DNA of 64,000 bases, from assembly GCA_026126065.1 (NCBI GenBank), contig JAHCJY010000007.1, positions 49,578 through 113,577 of the forward strand, in the 5' to 3' direction. Numbering within the stretch: position 1 is the stretch's first letter; each line of letters opens with the position of its first letter. Both the position numbers and the translations under genes were made by a program. The DNA is from Bauldia sp. (GTDB lineage Bacteria > Pseudomonadota > Alphaproteobacteria > Rhizobiales > Kaistiaceae). Under the pieces are notes generated by a model. That model was not told the DNA's origin and made no database searches. It saw nothing but the letters and a program-made list of their open reading frames with translations. Positions 44,720 through 52,442 of this stretch are shown here, in pieces.

Positions 44720-47672
44720 GGAGGCGCGCTCCCTCGGGATCGACGAAGGCTGCCGGTACCACCTCGACGAGGGTGTCGCGGCCCCGGACCGGGTCGTATG
44801 CCCGTATCTGCTCGCCGAGCCGGCGCGCGCCGTTCCGCAGGAAGCCGAGGCCGATGAAATGGCCGAGCGACGGCGAGAACGCGACTGACGTCAGCCAGCC
44901 CTCGTCCGCCTCGATCGAGGGTGTGGCGCCCGGCGCGAGGAAATGCGCGCCGCCGGAAAACCGCCCAGCGCGGTCGACGGGGCGGAGGCCGACGAGCGCG
45001 GGCCTGTCCGCAGCCGCGAGGGCTGGCCGCTGTGCCAGCATCTTGCCGACGAAGTCCTTCTTGGCGGAGAGCATCTTGCCGAGGCCGAGATCGGCGGCCG
45101 TGGTCTGGCCGTTGATCTCGCTGCCCGCAACGTGGCCCTTCTCGATGCGCATCACGCCGAGGGCCTCGGTGCCGTAGGCGCAGCCGCCGAGACGGACGCA
45201 GGCATCCATCAGCCGCTCGAACGCCGCCGCGCCAACCGAGGCCGGCACCGCGATCTCATAGGCGAGTTCGCCGGAGAACGAGACGCGGAAGAGGCGTGCC
45301 TCGACGCCGTCCCAGTCAAAGGCCTTCACGGCCAGATAGGGGAATGCGGCATTGCCGATGTCGATCCGGTCGCCGAGCAGCGCCTGCAGGAGGTCGCGCG
45401 AGCGCGGCCCGGCGATCGCGTATTGCGCCCACTGGTCGGTGACCGGGACCAGCGAAACGTCCAGTTCAGGCCACAGCACCTGGCGGCAGTACTCGACGTG
45501 CTGCGTGACGCGGAGCGCATTGGCGGTGGTCGTCGAGATGACGAAATGAGTCTCGCCGAGGCGGGCGGCGGTGCCGTCATCCAGCACGAAGCCGTCCTCG
45601 CGCAGCATCAGGCCGTAGCGGACCTTGCCGACCGGCACGGTCGACATGAGGTTGGTGTAGACGCGATCGAGGAACACGGCGACGTCCGGCCCCGAGAGGT
45701 CGAGCTTGCCGAGCGTCGAGACATCGCACACCCCCACGCTTGTCCGGACGGTCGTCACTTCGCGGTTGACGGTCGTCAGCCAGTCAGCCTCCCCGGTCCG
45801 CGTGTACCAGCGGGGCCGCATCCACGGGCCGGCCTCCGTGAAGGAACCGCCGTGCGCCGCGCTCCAGTCGTGCGACGCGGGCAGGCGCTTCGGTCGGAAA
45901 TGCTCGCCGCGGCTTGCGCCCGCTAGGGCCGCGATGGCGATCGGCGTCTCCGGCGGCCGGGCGCTCGTGGGCATGAGCTCGGTGGACGGGTGGCCGGTCA
46001 CGTCGGCGAGGATCTCGATGGCGTTGAGGCTCGCCGTCCGGCCCTGGTCCGTCCCCATGCCTAGCGTGGTGTAGCGCTTGAGATGCTCCGGGATGGCAAA
46101 GCCCTCGCGGACGGCCAGCGCGATATCCTTTGCCGTAACGTCGTTCTGGAAATCGACGAAGGCCGGGCGGCGCGTCTTCGCGTATGGCCGGCGCTGGAAC
46201 GGGGTGACGACGTCGTCCGAGCTTCGCGGGATCGCCATCGCGGCTGCGGCGTGCCCGGCAGCTTCTGCAGCCGCCAAGCCCGCCTCGGCGCCGGACGCAA
46301 GCGACTCCGCGAGGGACAGCTGTCCCCCCGCAGCGCCCGCAATGCGCATCGCCGGTGTGGACTTCGGCACCGGCGCGCCGATGCGCTCGGACCACGCGAG
46401 CCGTCCGCCGAGGTGGATCGCCATCCCGCCCATCGGGGTCCAGCCGCCGGCCATCGCGAGGCAATCGGTGGCGATCCGCTCGGCGCGTCCGTCGCGGTCG
46501 ACGACATCGATCGCGGTGAGCCGCAGCCGGCCGCGCCCCGCCTTGATGTCGGCGCCGAGGAAGATCCGCGCGGCCGCCGGCGCGAGCGCCCGCAGTTGCG
46601 GCGAGACCTCACGGCGGGTGTCGAGGATGGCAACGACGCGCCCGCCGGCGGCAGCGATATCGACCGCGGTGTTCCAGCCCTCGTCGGTCGCGGTGAAGAG
46701 GGTGATCTGCTGTCCCGGCAGCGCGGCGAAGCGGTTCACATACGAGCGCACCGCCGAGGCGAGCATGATTCCGGGCTTGTCATTGCCGCCGAACACCAGC
46801 GGCCGCTCGATCGCGCCGGTCGCAAGCACGGCCGAGCGGGTGACGATCCTCCACAGCGTCTGCCGCGGACCGGTCTCGCCCGGGGCGGCGGATACGACGA
46901 CGCCGAACGTGCCGCTGTCGTAGCTGCCGAAGACCGCGGCGCGCCGGAGCACTGTTACGTTCGGCATCCCATCCAGTTCGGCCGCGGCCTGTGCGGACCA
47001 GGCGGAAGACGGCATGCCGTCGATCTCGTGGCGCTCGGAGAGGAGCCGGCCGCCGAGCACGAAATCCTGCTCCGCGAGGATGACGCGGGCGCCGGCGCGG
47101 CCGGCCGCGAGCGCGGCCATGAGGCCGGCCGGGCCACCGCCGATCACCAGCACGTCGCAGAACGCGTTGACCTTGTCGTACCGCCCGGGATCGGGCAGTC
47201 CCGACGCCCTGCCGAGGCCGGCGGACCGGCGGATCGCCGGCTCGTAAAACTTCTCCCAGAAGCTCTTCGGCCACATGAAGGTCTTGTAGTAGAAGCCCGC
47301 CGCGAAGAACGGCGACAGGAGGGCGTTGACCGCCTGGACGTCGAACGCCAGCGACGGCCAGCGGTTCTGGCTCGACGAGACCAGCCCGTCATGGAGCTCG
47401 ACGAGGGTCGCCTTGGTGTTGGGCTCTACCGCCGAGCCCGCGCCGAGGCGGACGAGGCCGTTCGGCTCCTCCGCGCCGGCGCCGAGAAGGCCGCGCGGGC
47501 GGTGATACTTGAACGACCGGCCGACCAGCGCGATCCCGTTGGCAACGAGCGCCGATGCCAGCGTGTCACCCGCGAAACCGTCGAGGCGGCGGCCGTCGAA
47601 TGTGAACCGCACCGGCGCGCCACGGTCGATCGTGGCGCCACCGGAAGCGAGGCGCTGCGGGCCGCCGGCCAT
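44712..47672 (-). CDS. soxA: sarcosine oxidase alpha subunit family protein
   Basis: 986 residues. An N-terminal ferredoxin-like domain lacking cluster cysteines (FTFDGRRLDGFAGDTLASAL, YHRPRGLLGAGAEEPN) is followed by a pyridine nucleotide-disulfide-type domain (VIGGGPAGLMAALAAGRAGA near residue 178) and an aminomethyltransferase-like tetrahydrofolate domain (residues about 590-980: VGVCDVSTLGKLDLSGPD, FSGELAYEIAVPA). It accepts the methylene group onto folate while SoxB oxidises the amine. It could equally be MgdC-type N-methylglutamate dehydrogenase, which shares this architecture. Confidence 0.93.
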   Translation of the reverse strand: MAGGPQRLASGGATIDRGAPVRFTFDGRRLDGFAGDTLASALVANGIALVGRSFKYHRPRGLLGAGAEEPNGLVRLGAGSAVEPNTKATLVELHDGLVSSSQNRWPSLAFDVQAVNALLSPFFAAGFYYKTFMWPKSFWEKFYEPAIRRSAGLGRASGLPDPGRYDKVNAFCDVLVIGGGPAGLMAALAAGRAGARVILAEQDFVLGGRLLSERHEIDGMPSSAWSAQAAAELDGMPNVTVLRRAAVFGSYDSGTFGVVVSAAPGETGPRQTLWRIVTRSAVLATGAIERPLVFGGNDKPGIMLASAVRSYVNRFAALPGQQITLFTATDEGWNTAVDIAAAGGRVVAILDTRREVSPQLRALAPAAARIFLGADIKAGRGRLRLTAIDVVDRDGRAERIATDCLAMAGGWTPMGGMAIHLGGRLAWSERIGAPVPKSTPAMRIAGAAGGQLSLAESLASGAEAGLAAAEAAGHAAAAMAIPRSSDDVVTPFQRRPYAKTRRPAFVDFQNDVTAKDIALAVREGFAIPEHLKRYTTLGMGTDQGRTASLNAIEILADVTGHPSTELMPTSARPPETPIAIAALAGASRGEHFRPKRLPASHDWSAAHGGSFTEAGPWMRPRWYTRTGEADWLTTVNREVTTVRTSVGVCDVSTLGKLDLSGPDVAVFLDRVYTNLMSTVPVGKVRYGLMLREDGFVLDDGTAARLGETHFVISTTTANALRVTQHVEYCRQVLWPELDVSLVPVTDQWAQYAIAGPRSRDLLQALLGDRIDIGNAAFPYLAVKAFDWDGVEARLFRVSFSGELAYEIAVPASVGAAAFERLMDACVRLGGCAYGTEALGVMRIEKGHVAGSEINGQTTAADLGLGKMLSAKKDFVGKMLAQRPALAAADRPALVGLRPVDRAGRFSGGAHFLAPGATPSIEADEGWLTSVAFSPSLGHFIGLGFLRNGARRLGEQIRAYDPVRGRDTLVEVVPAAFVDPEGARLHV

Positions 47673-47932
47673 CAGAACGCCCCGCTCGCCAGGGTCGCCC
47701 CGAACACCTCGTGGGTGCGGAGGTCGCGATCGACGAGGAGCCAGGAGCGGCAGCCGGCGCCGTGGTACCAGAACTCGCGCGTCCGGCCGGGCGGGTTGCG
47801 GCGGTCGTGCAGCGCCGCGACGGCCTCCGCCATCGGCACGCCGATGACGACCGGGCGCGTCATCGGCGCCTCGCCGCGGATCGAGAATTCGTGGGCGTCG
47901 CGCTCACCGCAATAGGGACAGAGAATGCGCAT
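47672..47932 (-). CDS. soxD: sarcosine oxidase delta subunit family protein
   Basis: 86 residues. Zinc-binding pattern as in SoxD: CPYCGERD near the N-terminus (Cys5, Cys8) and WYHGAGCRSW further on (His, Cys). Also EFSIRGEAP and TREFWYH. It lies 9 bp after soxB and its stop codon shares one base with the soxA ATG, the usual B-D-A-G order. Confidence 0.93.
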   Translation of the reverse strand: MRILCPYCGERDAHEFSIRGEAPMTRPVVIGVPMAEAVAALHDRRNPPGRTREFWYHGAGCRSWLLVDRDLRTHEVFGATLASGAF

Positions 47933-47941
47933 CGTGCGTCC

Positions 47942-49192
47942 TCAGTGGAGGTTCGGCTGGGCGCCCTGCCCGTTCTCGTCGATGACACGGCCAGTCGCAT
48001 GGCGATCGAGCCGGTAGGCGGCGGCGAGTTCGTGCGATTGGCCGGTGGCGAGGAGGTGGGCGAAGGTCCAGCCGGCGGCCGGCGTCGCTTTGAAGCCGCC
48101 GTAGTTCCAGCCGCCGTTGAGGTAGAGATTCTGGACCGGCGTCAGGTCGATGAACGGCGAGCCGTCCGGCGTCATGTCAACCACGCCGCCCCAGTTGCGG
48201 AGGATGCGAAGCCGGCCGATGGCAGGCATCAGCGCCATGCCGCCTTCGGCGACGTCCTCGGCGACCGGCAGATTCCCGCGCCCGGCATAGGAGCCGTAGC
48301 CGTCGATGTCGCCGCCGAACACGAGGCCGCCCTTGTCGGACTGGCTGATGTAGAAATGGCCGGCACCGAACGTGACGACACCGGAGATCAGCGGCTTCAC
48401 GGCCTCGGTGACGAAAGCCTGGATGACGTGGCTCTCGATCGGCAGCACGAGCCCGGCCATCGCGGCGACGTGCGATGTGTGGCCGGCGACGGAGATCCCG
48501 ATCCGGTCCGCGGTGATCCGGCCGCGCGTGGTCTCCACCGCAACTGCCCTCCCGCCCTGGATGTCGATGCCCACGACTTCCGCGTTCTGGATGATGTCGA
48601 CGCCGAGGTCGCTTGCAGCGCGCGCGTAGCCCCAGGCGACAGCGTCGTGCCGCACCGTGCCGCCGCGCGGCTGAAGCAGCCCGCCGCGGATCGGGAAGCG
48701 GGCGTTGTCGAAGTCGAAGAACGGGTATCGCTTCCGCACACCATCCGTGTCGAGAAGTTCGGCGTCGACGCCGGCGATCCGCATGGCATTGCCGCGCCTC
48801 GCATAGGCATCGCGCTGCGCGTCCGAGTGGAAGACGTTGAGGATGCTGCGCTGGCTGACCATCACGTTGTAGTTCAGCGCCTGTTCGAGCCCCTCCCAGA
48901 GCTTCATCGAGAATTCGTAGAAGCGGGTGTTGGCCGGATGGAGGTAGTTCGACCGGATGATCGTCGTGTTGCGGCCGACGCTGCCATTGCCGATCCAGCC
49001 CTTCTCCACCACGGCGATGCGCCGGACGCCGTGGTTCTTCGCGAGGTAGAAGGCCGTCGCAAGGCCATGGCCGCCACCGCCGACGATGACCACGTCATAG
49101 GCGGGCTTCGGTTCGGCATCCCGCCAGGCAGGCTTCCAGAAGCGGTGGCCGGTCGCCGCGTTCCAGGCAAGGCTCAAGGCTGAGTAGCGCAT
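47942..49192 (-). CDS. soxB: sarcosine oxidase beta subunit family protein (FAD)
   Basis: 416 residues from the ATG giving MRYSALSLAWNAATGHRFWKPAWRD, the family start; a longer upstream frame is rejected. Dinucleotide motif DVVIVGGGGHGLATAFYLAKNHGV, covalent-flavin-type region EKGWIGNGSVGRNTTIIRSNYL, and C-terminal NLYLNGGWNYGGFKATPAAGWTFA. It oxidises sarcosine (or N-methylglutamate in the paralogous Mgd complex) to release a C1 unit. First gene of the operon, divergent from the GlxA regulator with 50 bp between starts. Confidence 0.94.
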   Translation of the reverse strand: MRYSALSLAWNAATGHRFWKPAWRDAEPKPAYDVVIVGGGGHGLATAFYLAKNHGVRRIAVVEKGWIGNGSVGRNTTIIRSNYLHPANTRFYEFSMKLWEGLEQALNYNVMVSQRSILNVFHSDAQRDAYARRGNAMRIAGVDAELLDTDGVRKRYPFFDFDNARFPIRGGLLQPRGGTVRHDAVAWGYARAASDLGVDIIQNAEVVGIDIQGGRAVAVETTRGRITADRIGISVAGHTSHVAAMAGLVLPIESHVIQAFVTEAVKPLISGVVTFGAGHFYISQSDKGGLVFGGDIDGYGSYAGRGNLPVAEDVAEGGMALMPAIGRLRILRNWGGVVDMTPDGSPFIDLTPVQNLYLNGGWNYGGFKATPAAGWTFAHLLATGQSHELAAAYRLDRHATGRVIDENGQGAQPNLH

Positions 49193-49242
49193 CGGATGCG
49201 GGCTTCCGCGAGTGCGTTTGCAGGGCGTAGTGTGGCCGGGAA

Positions 49243-50256
49243 ATGGACAGGCACTTGCCCAGGAACGACATCGGCGCGTCCGGCAGCGAACCGCGGACGA
49301 TCGGCTTCCTGCTGGTGCCGGGCTTCTCGCTCCTCTCCTACAGCGCCGCCATCGAGCCGCTCCGGGCCGCGAACCTCCTTGCCGAGGCCGAGCTCTATCG
49401 CTGGGTCCACGTTTCGGGCGAAGGTCCGTTGGTCCCGGCCTCGAACGGCGTCTCGATCGCTTCGGATGCCGGCATCGCGGACAAGGTGAATCTCGACGCG
49501 GTCTTCGTGGTCGCCGGCGGCAACCCGGCGGCGTTCCACGATGCGGCGACGCTGGCATGGCTGCGGCGGCTCGCCCGGCGCGGCGTCGTCATCGGCGGCG
49601 TCTCGGGCGGCCCCTTCATCCTGGCCAAGGCCGGCCTCCTCGACGGGCGCCGCTGCACCCTCCACTGGATGCACCTCCCGGCGTTCCTCGAGGAGTTTCC
49701 GCACCTCCGTCCGTCGATGGCGCTCTTCGAGATCGACGGCGACCGCATGACCTGCGCCGGGGGCATCGCCGCCCTCGACATGATGACGGCAATGATCCAG
49801 GCGGAGCACGGACCGGGCCTTGCCGCGGGGGTCCGCGAGTGGTTCCTGCAGGGCTACCGGCCGGCCGACCAGCCACAGCGGCTAAGCCTCGTAGCCCGCC
49901 ATGGCGCCCACAGCGCACCGCTGCTGCGGGCGCTCGAGGCAATGGAGCGTCGGCTCGAGACACCGCTGCCCCGCGCAGCGCTGGCTCGGATCGCCGGCCT
50001 TTCCGTGCGACAGCTCGAGCGGCTGTTCGCCGGCCAGTTGGGGGCCACGATCGGTGACATGTACCGCCGTCTGCGGCTCGACCGGGCGCGGATACTCGTG
50101 CGCGAAAGCACACTCGGGATCACCGAGATCGCCACGGCCTGCGGCTTCCAGAGCGCCAGCAATTTCTCCCGGCGCTACCGCGAGCGCTTCGGTGCCTCGC
50201 CGCTGGGGGAGCGACGCGCGCAGGCGCAGCCGGTGTTCGTGAAGCCGCGGCGGTAG
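49243..50256 (+). CDS. GlxA family AraC-type transcriptional regulator
   Basis: 337 residues. An N-terminal DJ-1/PfpI-like domain (IGFLLVPGFSLLSYSAAIEPLRAAN, VFVVAGGNPAAF, GVSGGPFILAKAGLLDG) lies ahead of a C-terminal AraC HTH pair (LARIAGLSVRQLERLFAGQLGATI, ITEIATACGFQSASNFSRRYRERFG). Related regulators such as GbdR control glycine betaine, dimethylglycine and sarcosine catabolism. Divergence from soxB makes it the likely activator of soxBDAG and perhaps eutBC. Confidence 0.92.
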   Translation: MDRHLPRNDIGASGSEPRTIGFLLVPGFSLLSYSAAIEPLRAANLLAEAELYRWVHVSGEGPLVPASNGVSIASDAGIADKVNLDAVFVVAGGNPAAFHDAATLAWLRRLARRGVVIGGVSGGPFILAKAGLLDGRRCTLHWMHLPAFLEEFPHLRPSMALFEIDGDRMTCAGGIAALDMMTAMIQAEHGPGLAAGVREWFLQGYRPADQPQRLSLVARHGAHSAPLLRALEAMERRLETPLPRAALARIAGLSVRQLERLFAGQLGATIGDMYRRLRLDRARILVRESTLGITEIATACGFQSASNFSRRYRERFGASPLGERRAQAQPVFVKPRR

Positions 50257-50265
50257 CAAGGGAAG

Positions 50266-50352
50266 CCGTCGTTCCGGGGCCGCGAAGCGGAACCCGGATG
50301 CTCCAGGAACAAAGGGTCCCGGCTCTCCGCTTCGCACCGGCCGGGACGACGG
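50266..50352. repeat. intergenic imperfect palindrome (REP/RIME-like)
   Basis: Left arm 50266-50291 and right arm 50326-50352 are nearly complementary (shared CCGTCGT, CCGG and CGAAGCGGA blocks) and enclose a smaller CCCGG/CCCGG structure. The element sits between the convergent ends of the GlxA gene and the amide operon. Its composition resembles repeated palindromic elements found in Hyphomicrobiales genomes. No second copy was noticed in this window. Confidence 0.55.
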
Positions 50353-50386
50353 TGCGATTACTCGAGCTGCGTCGTCTGATCGAGCG

Positions 50387-51031
50387 TCAGAACAGCCGCG
50401 ACGCGACCGAGGCGCCGAGGCGTTCCGAGAGGCGCTGCCGGGCCTCGCGCTTCTGCTCCTGGCTCATGCTGCGGACAAGCTCCTCGAGCTCGGTCATCGC
50501 GAGCCCGACGCCGTGCTGCGCCGCCGCGCTCAGCCACACGAACGCCTCGATGGGGTCGACGGGCACGCCGAGACCCTTGGCGTAGCAATAGCCAAGCCGC
50601 GCCTGCGACGGGTAGTGCCCGCTCTCCGCCGCGCGGCGATACCAGCCCGCCGCCGCAGCGATGTCGGGCGCAACCCCCTGGCCCTTGGTCAGAACCACCG
50701 CGTAGTTGAACTGGCCCAGCGCGTCTCCGCTCTCGGCGGCCCGGCGGAACCATGCCGCGGCCTCCACGGGATCGGCGGCGACGCCTTCACCCTTGGCGAG
50801 CATGGTCCCGATATTGTTCGCCGCCAAAGCATTCCCCTTCTCCGCCGTGCGGAGGTAGAGTGCGAAGGCGCGGACCGGATCCTTCTCGGTGCCGTAGCCA
50901 TTGGCGTAGAGCGACCCGAGCCATGCCTCGGCCTCACCGTCGCCCTGCTCGGCGAGCGGCTCCCAGATGGCGCGCGCCCGCGCGAAATCGCGCTCGGTGA
51001 AGGCTGCTACGCCGTCGGCGACGGTCGGCAT
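50387..51031 (-). CDS. Sel1-like/tetratricopeptide repeat protein
   Basis: 214 residues made of about five Sel1-like repeats with the A-x-x-x-L-G-x-x-Y-x-x-G-x-G-V consensus: AWLGSLYANGYGTEKDPVRA, NNIGTMLAKGEGVAADPVEA, FNYAVVLTKGQGVAPD, ARLGYCYAKGLGVPVD. No signal peptide. Sel1 proteins mediate protein contacts, so it may scaffold a complex of the upstream gene products. Last gene of the amide operon, 10 bp after the 101-residue gene. Confidence 0.87.
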   Translation of the reverse strand: MPTVADGVAAFTERDFARARAIWEPLAEQGDGEAEAWLGSLYANGYGTEKDPVRAFALYLRTAEKGNALAANNIGTMLAKGEGVAADPVEAAAWFRRAAESGDALGQFNYAVVLTKGQGVAPDIAAAAGWYRRAAESGHYPSQARLGYCYAKGLGVPVDPIEAFVWLSAAAQHGVGLAMTELEELVRSMSQEQKREARQRLSERLGASVASRLF

Positions 51032-51041
51032 GGGACACTCC

Positions 51042-51347
51042 TCACTGCCGCGTATGCGGCGCGATCTTGAACAGATAGACGCAGTCGAAATCGCTGGAAT
51101 CGTCGGTGGGCGGGACGCCCGCGGTCTTCAGATGCCCGACGAAATAGTCGTAGACCGTCCGCGCCGCACGATGGGTCAGCAGCTGCTTGTAGAGCCACGG
51201 ATCCTCGTCCGGACGGACGCCGTGCCGCTCGAACAGCGTCGCCTTGGGCGCCGCCGAAATGCCAACGCACCAGTCGCCGAACGAGCGGTCGAACTCCTTG
51301 ATGTAGGCGAGGAATTCGTACTTCACCTGCTGAACGCTGTAGACCAT
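51042..51347 (-). CDS. unknown 101-residue protein of the amide operon
   Basis: Family not recognised. Compact, probably alpha/beta, starting MVYSVQQVKYEFLAYIKEFD, with an aromatic-rich core (FGDWCVGISAA, DPWLYKQLL, TVYDYFVGHLKTAG, DCVYLFKI). One or two cysteines. It lies 12 bp after the Rieske-like gene and 10 bp before the Sel1 gene, so all three are probably translated from one message and may act together. Confidence 0.65.
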   Translation of the reverse strand: MVYSVQQVKYEFLAYIKEFDRSFGDWCVGISAAPKATLFERHGVRPDEDPWLYKQLLTHRAARTVYDYFVGHLKTAGVPPTDDSSDFDCVYLFKIAPHTRQ

Positions 51348-51359
51348 GCCCCGACTCGC

Positions 51360-52373
51360 TCAGGCCCGCATCAGCGGCGCGTTCCAGTAGGATTCGTGCT
51401 GCCTCGTGATCCGCTCGCTCAGCGCATGGTTGAACAGCCACGCGGTGTTGCCGGCCTCCGGTCCGCCACCGGCCGGGGCACGCTCGATCGCAACCTGCAG
51501 CGCCTCGGCGGCGGCCGCAGCTTCATCGAGACGCCGCAGCAGTTCGTCGCGGGCGGCTTCGTATGCCACCTGCTGAACCCCCGGTGCGGCGAAGAAGGAG
51601 AGCCGCCACAGCGTCTGCTCCATGGCCGTCGGCTGCAGCACCACGGCAAGCGTTGCATGACGCGAACGCACGATGACGAGGTTCGGGAAAACCCATTCAA
51701 CGCTGCCGTCGTCCAGCCCCCAACTGGCCGCATCGACGATCGACGCCCCGGCAAGCTTCCAGTTGGATCGATGCTCCTGCCAGCGGCCGTCGCGCCGGAC
51801 GACATGGTCGCCGACTTCCGGAAGTGCGGCCGGCGGCTCCACGCCGGGCGTCGGATCGATGTTGGCGAAGAGCAGCGGCCCTGAGGTTGCGAGCTTCACC
51901 GACAGCAGGCGCTCCGGCCGCATGCCGAGATACTGTCCCATCTGCGGTGACATCTCCTGGAGGCTGCTGCCCGGGATGACGTCGCGGTCGCGGCTGAAGC
52001 CGCAGGCGGTGTAGGAGCAGCTGGTCTTGCGGCCGGTCTGGCACTGCACCGGCACCGTCCGGCAGCCGCCATGCTGGGCCTTGTTGAACCGGCCGACGAG
52101 ACTGCCATCCGCCATGCGCTGCACGTGGATCGCGTGGTTGCCGATCGTGTAGGGAAGGAGGTCGAACGGGTTTTCGATCTGCGGCGTCGTGCCGATGCAG
52201 ACCCACTCGCGCGTCCAGACCTTTTCGTTTTCGAGGCGCTGGAACACCTCCGACGTGTAGGCGCCGCGCGGGAGCATGGTCGCCACGCCCAGCGGCGCGC
52301 GGGCGGCGCCATACAGCTGCGGCTGACTGAAATCGATGCCGTCGTCGAAGTAAATCGTGTCCGGATGATCCAT
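51360..52373 (-). CDS. Rieske oxygenase homologue that has lost its metal ligands
   Basis: 337 residues aligning with ring-hydroxylating oxygenase alpha subunits: RGAYTSEVFQRLENEKVWTREWVCIG, IGNHAIHVQRMADGSLVGRFN, then the Rieske region. The expected C-x-H is A99-Q-H101 and the expected C-x2-H is C119-S-Y-T122, so one Cys and one His of the [2Fe-2S] site are missing. In the catalytic domain NWKLAGASIVDAASW the bridging Asp is kept (D214) but the iron His is replaced by Ser217. It is therefore unlikely to be an oxygenase. Located inside the amidase operon; a structural, assembly or ligand-binding role is inferred. Confidence 0.75.
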   Translation of the reverse strand: MDHPDTIYFDDGIDFSQPQLYGAARAPLGVATMLPRGAYTSEVFQRLENEKVWTREWVCIGTTPQIENPFDLLPYTIGNHAIHVQRMADGSLVGRFNKAQHGGCRTVPVQCQTGRKTSCSYTACGFSRDRDVIPGSSLQEMSPQMGQYLGMRPERLLSVKLATSGPLLFANIDPTPGVEPPAALPEVGDHVVRRDGRWQEHRSNWKLAGASIVDAASWGLDDGSVEWVFPNLVIVRSRHATLAVVLQPTAMEQTLWRLSFFAAPGVQQVAYEAARDELLRRLDEAAAAAEALQVAIERAPAGGGPEAGNTAWLFNHALSERITRQHESYWNAPLMRA

Positions 52374-52442
52374 GGACGCCTCCCTTGGAGCCCGAGGCGA
52401 CGCCGGCGGAAACCCGCGTCGCCCGCAATCGCTTCGCCGTGC

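Noticed and set aside
46083..47915. Long plus-strand frame of 610 codons opposite soxA/soxD
   Set aside because: The minus strand encodes a canonical sarcosine oxidase alpha subunit; the plus translation shows no motif and has shadow-type composition.
51360..52373. Calling the Rieske-family protein a functional aromatic dioxygenase
   Set aside because: Two of four cluster ligands and the catalytic His are replaced, and no ferredoxin or reductase gene is nearby.
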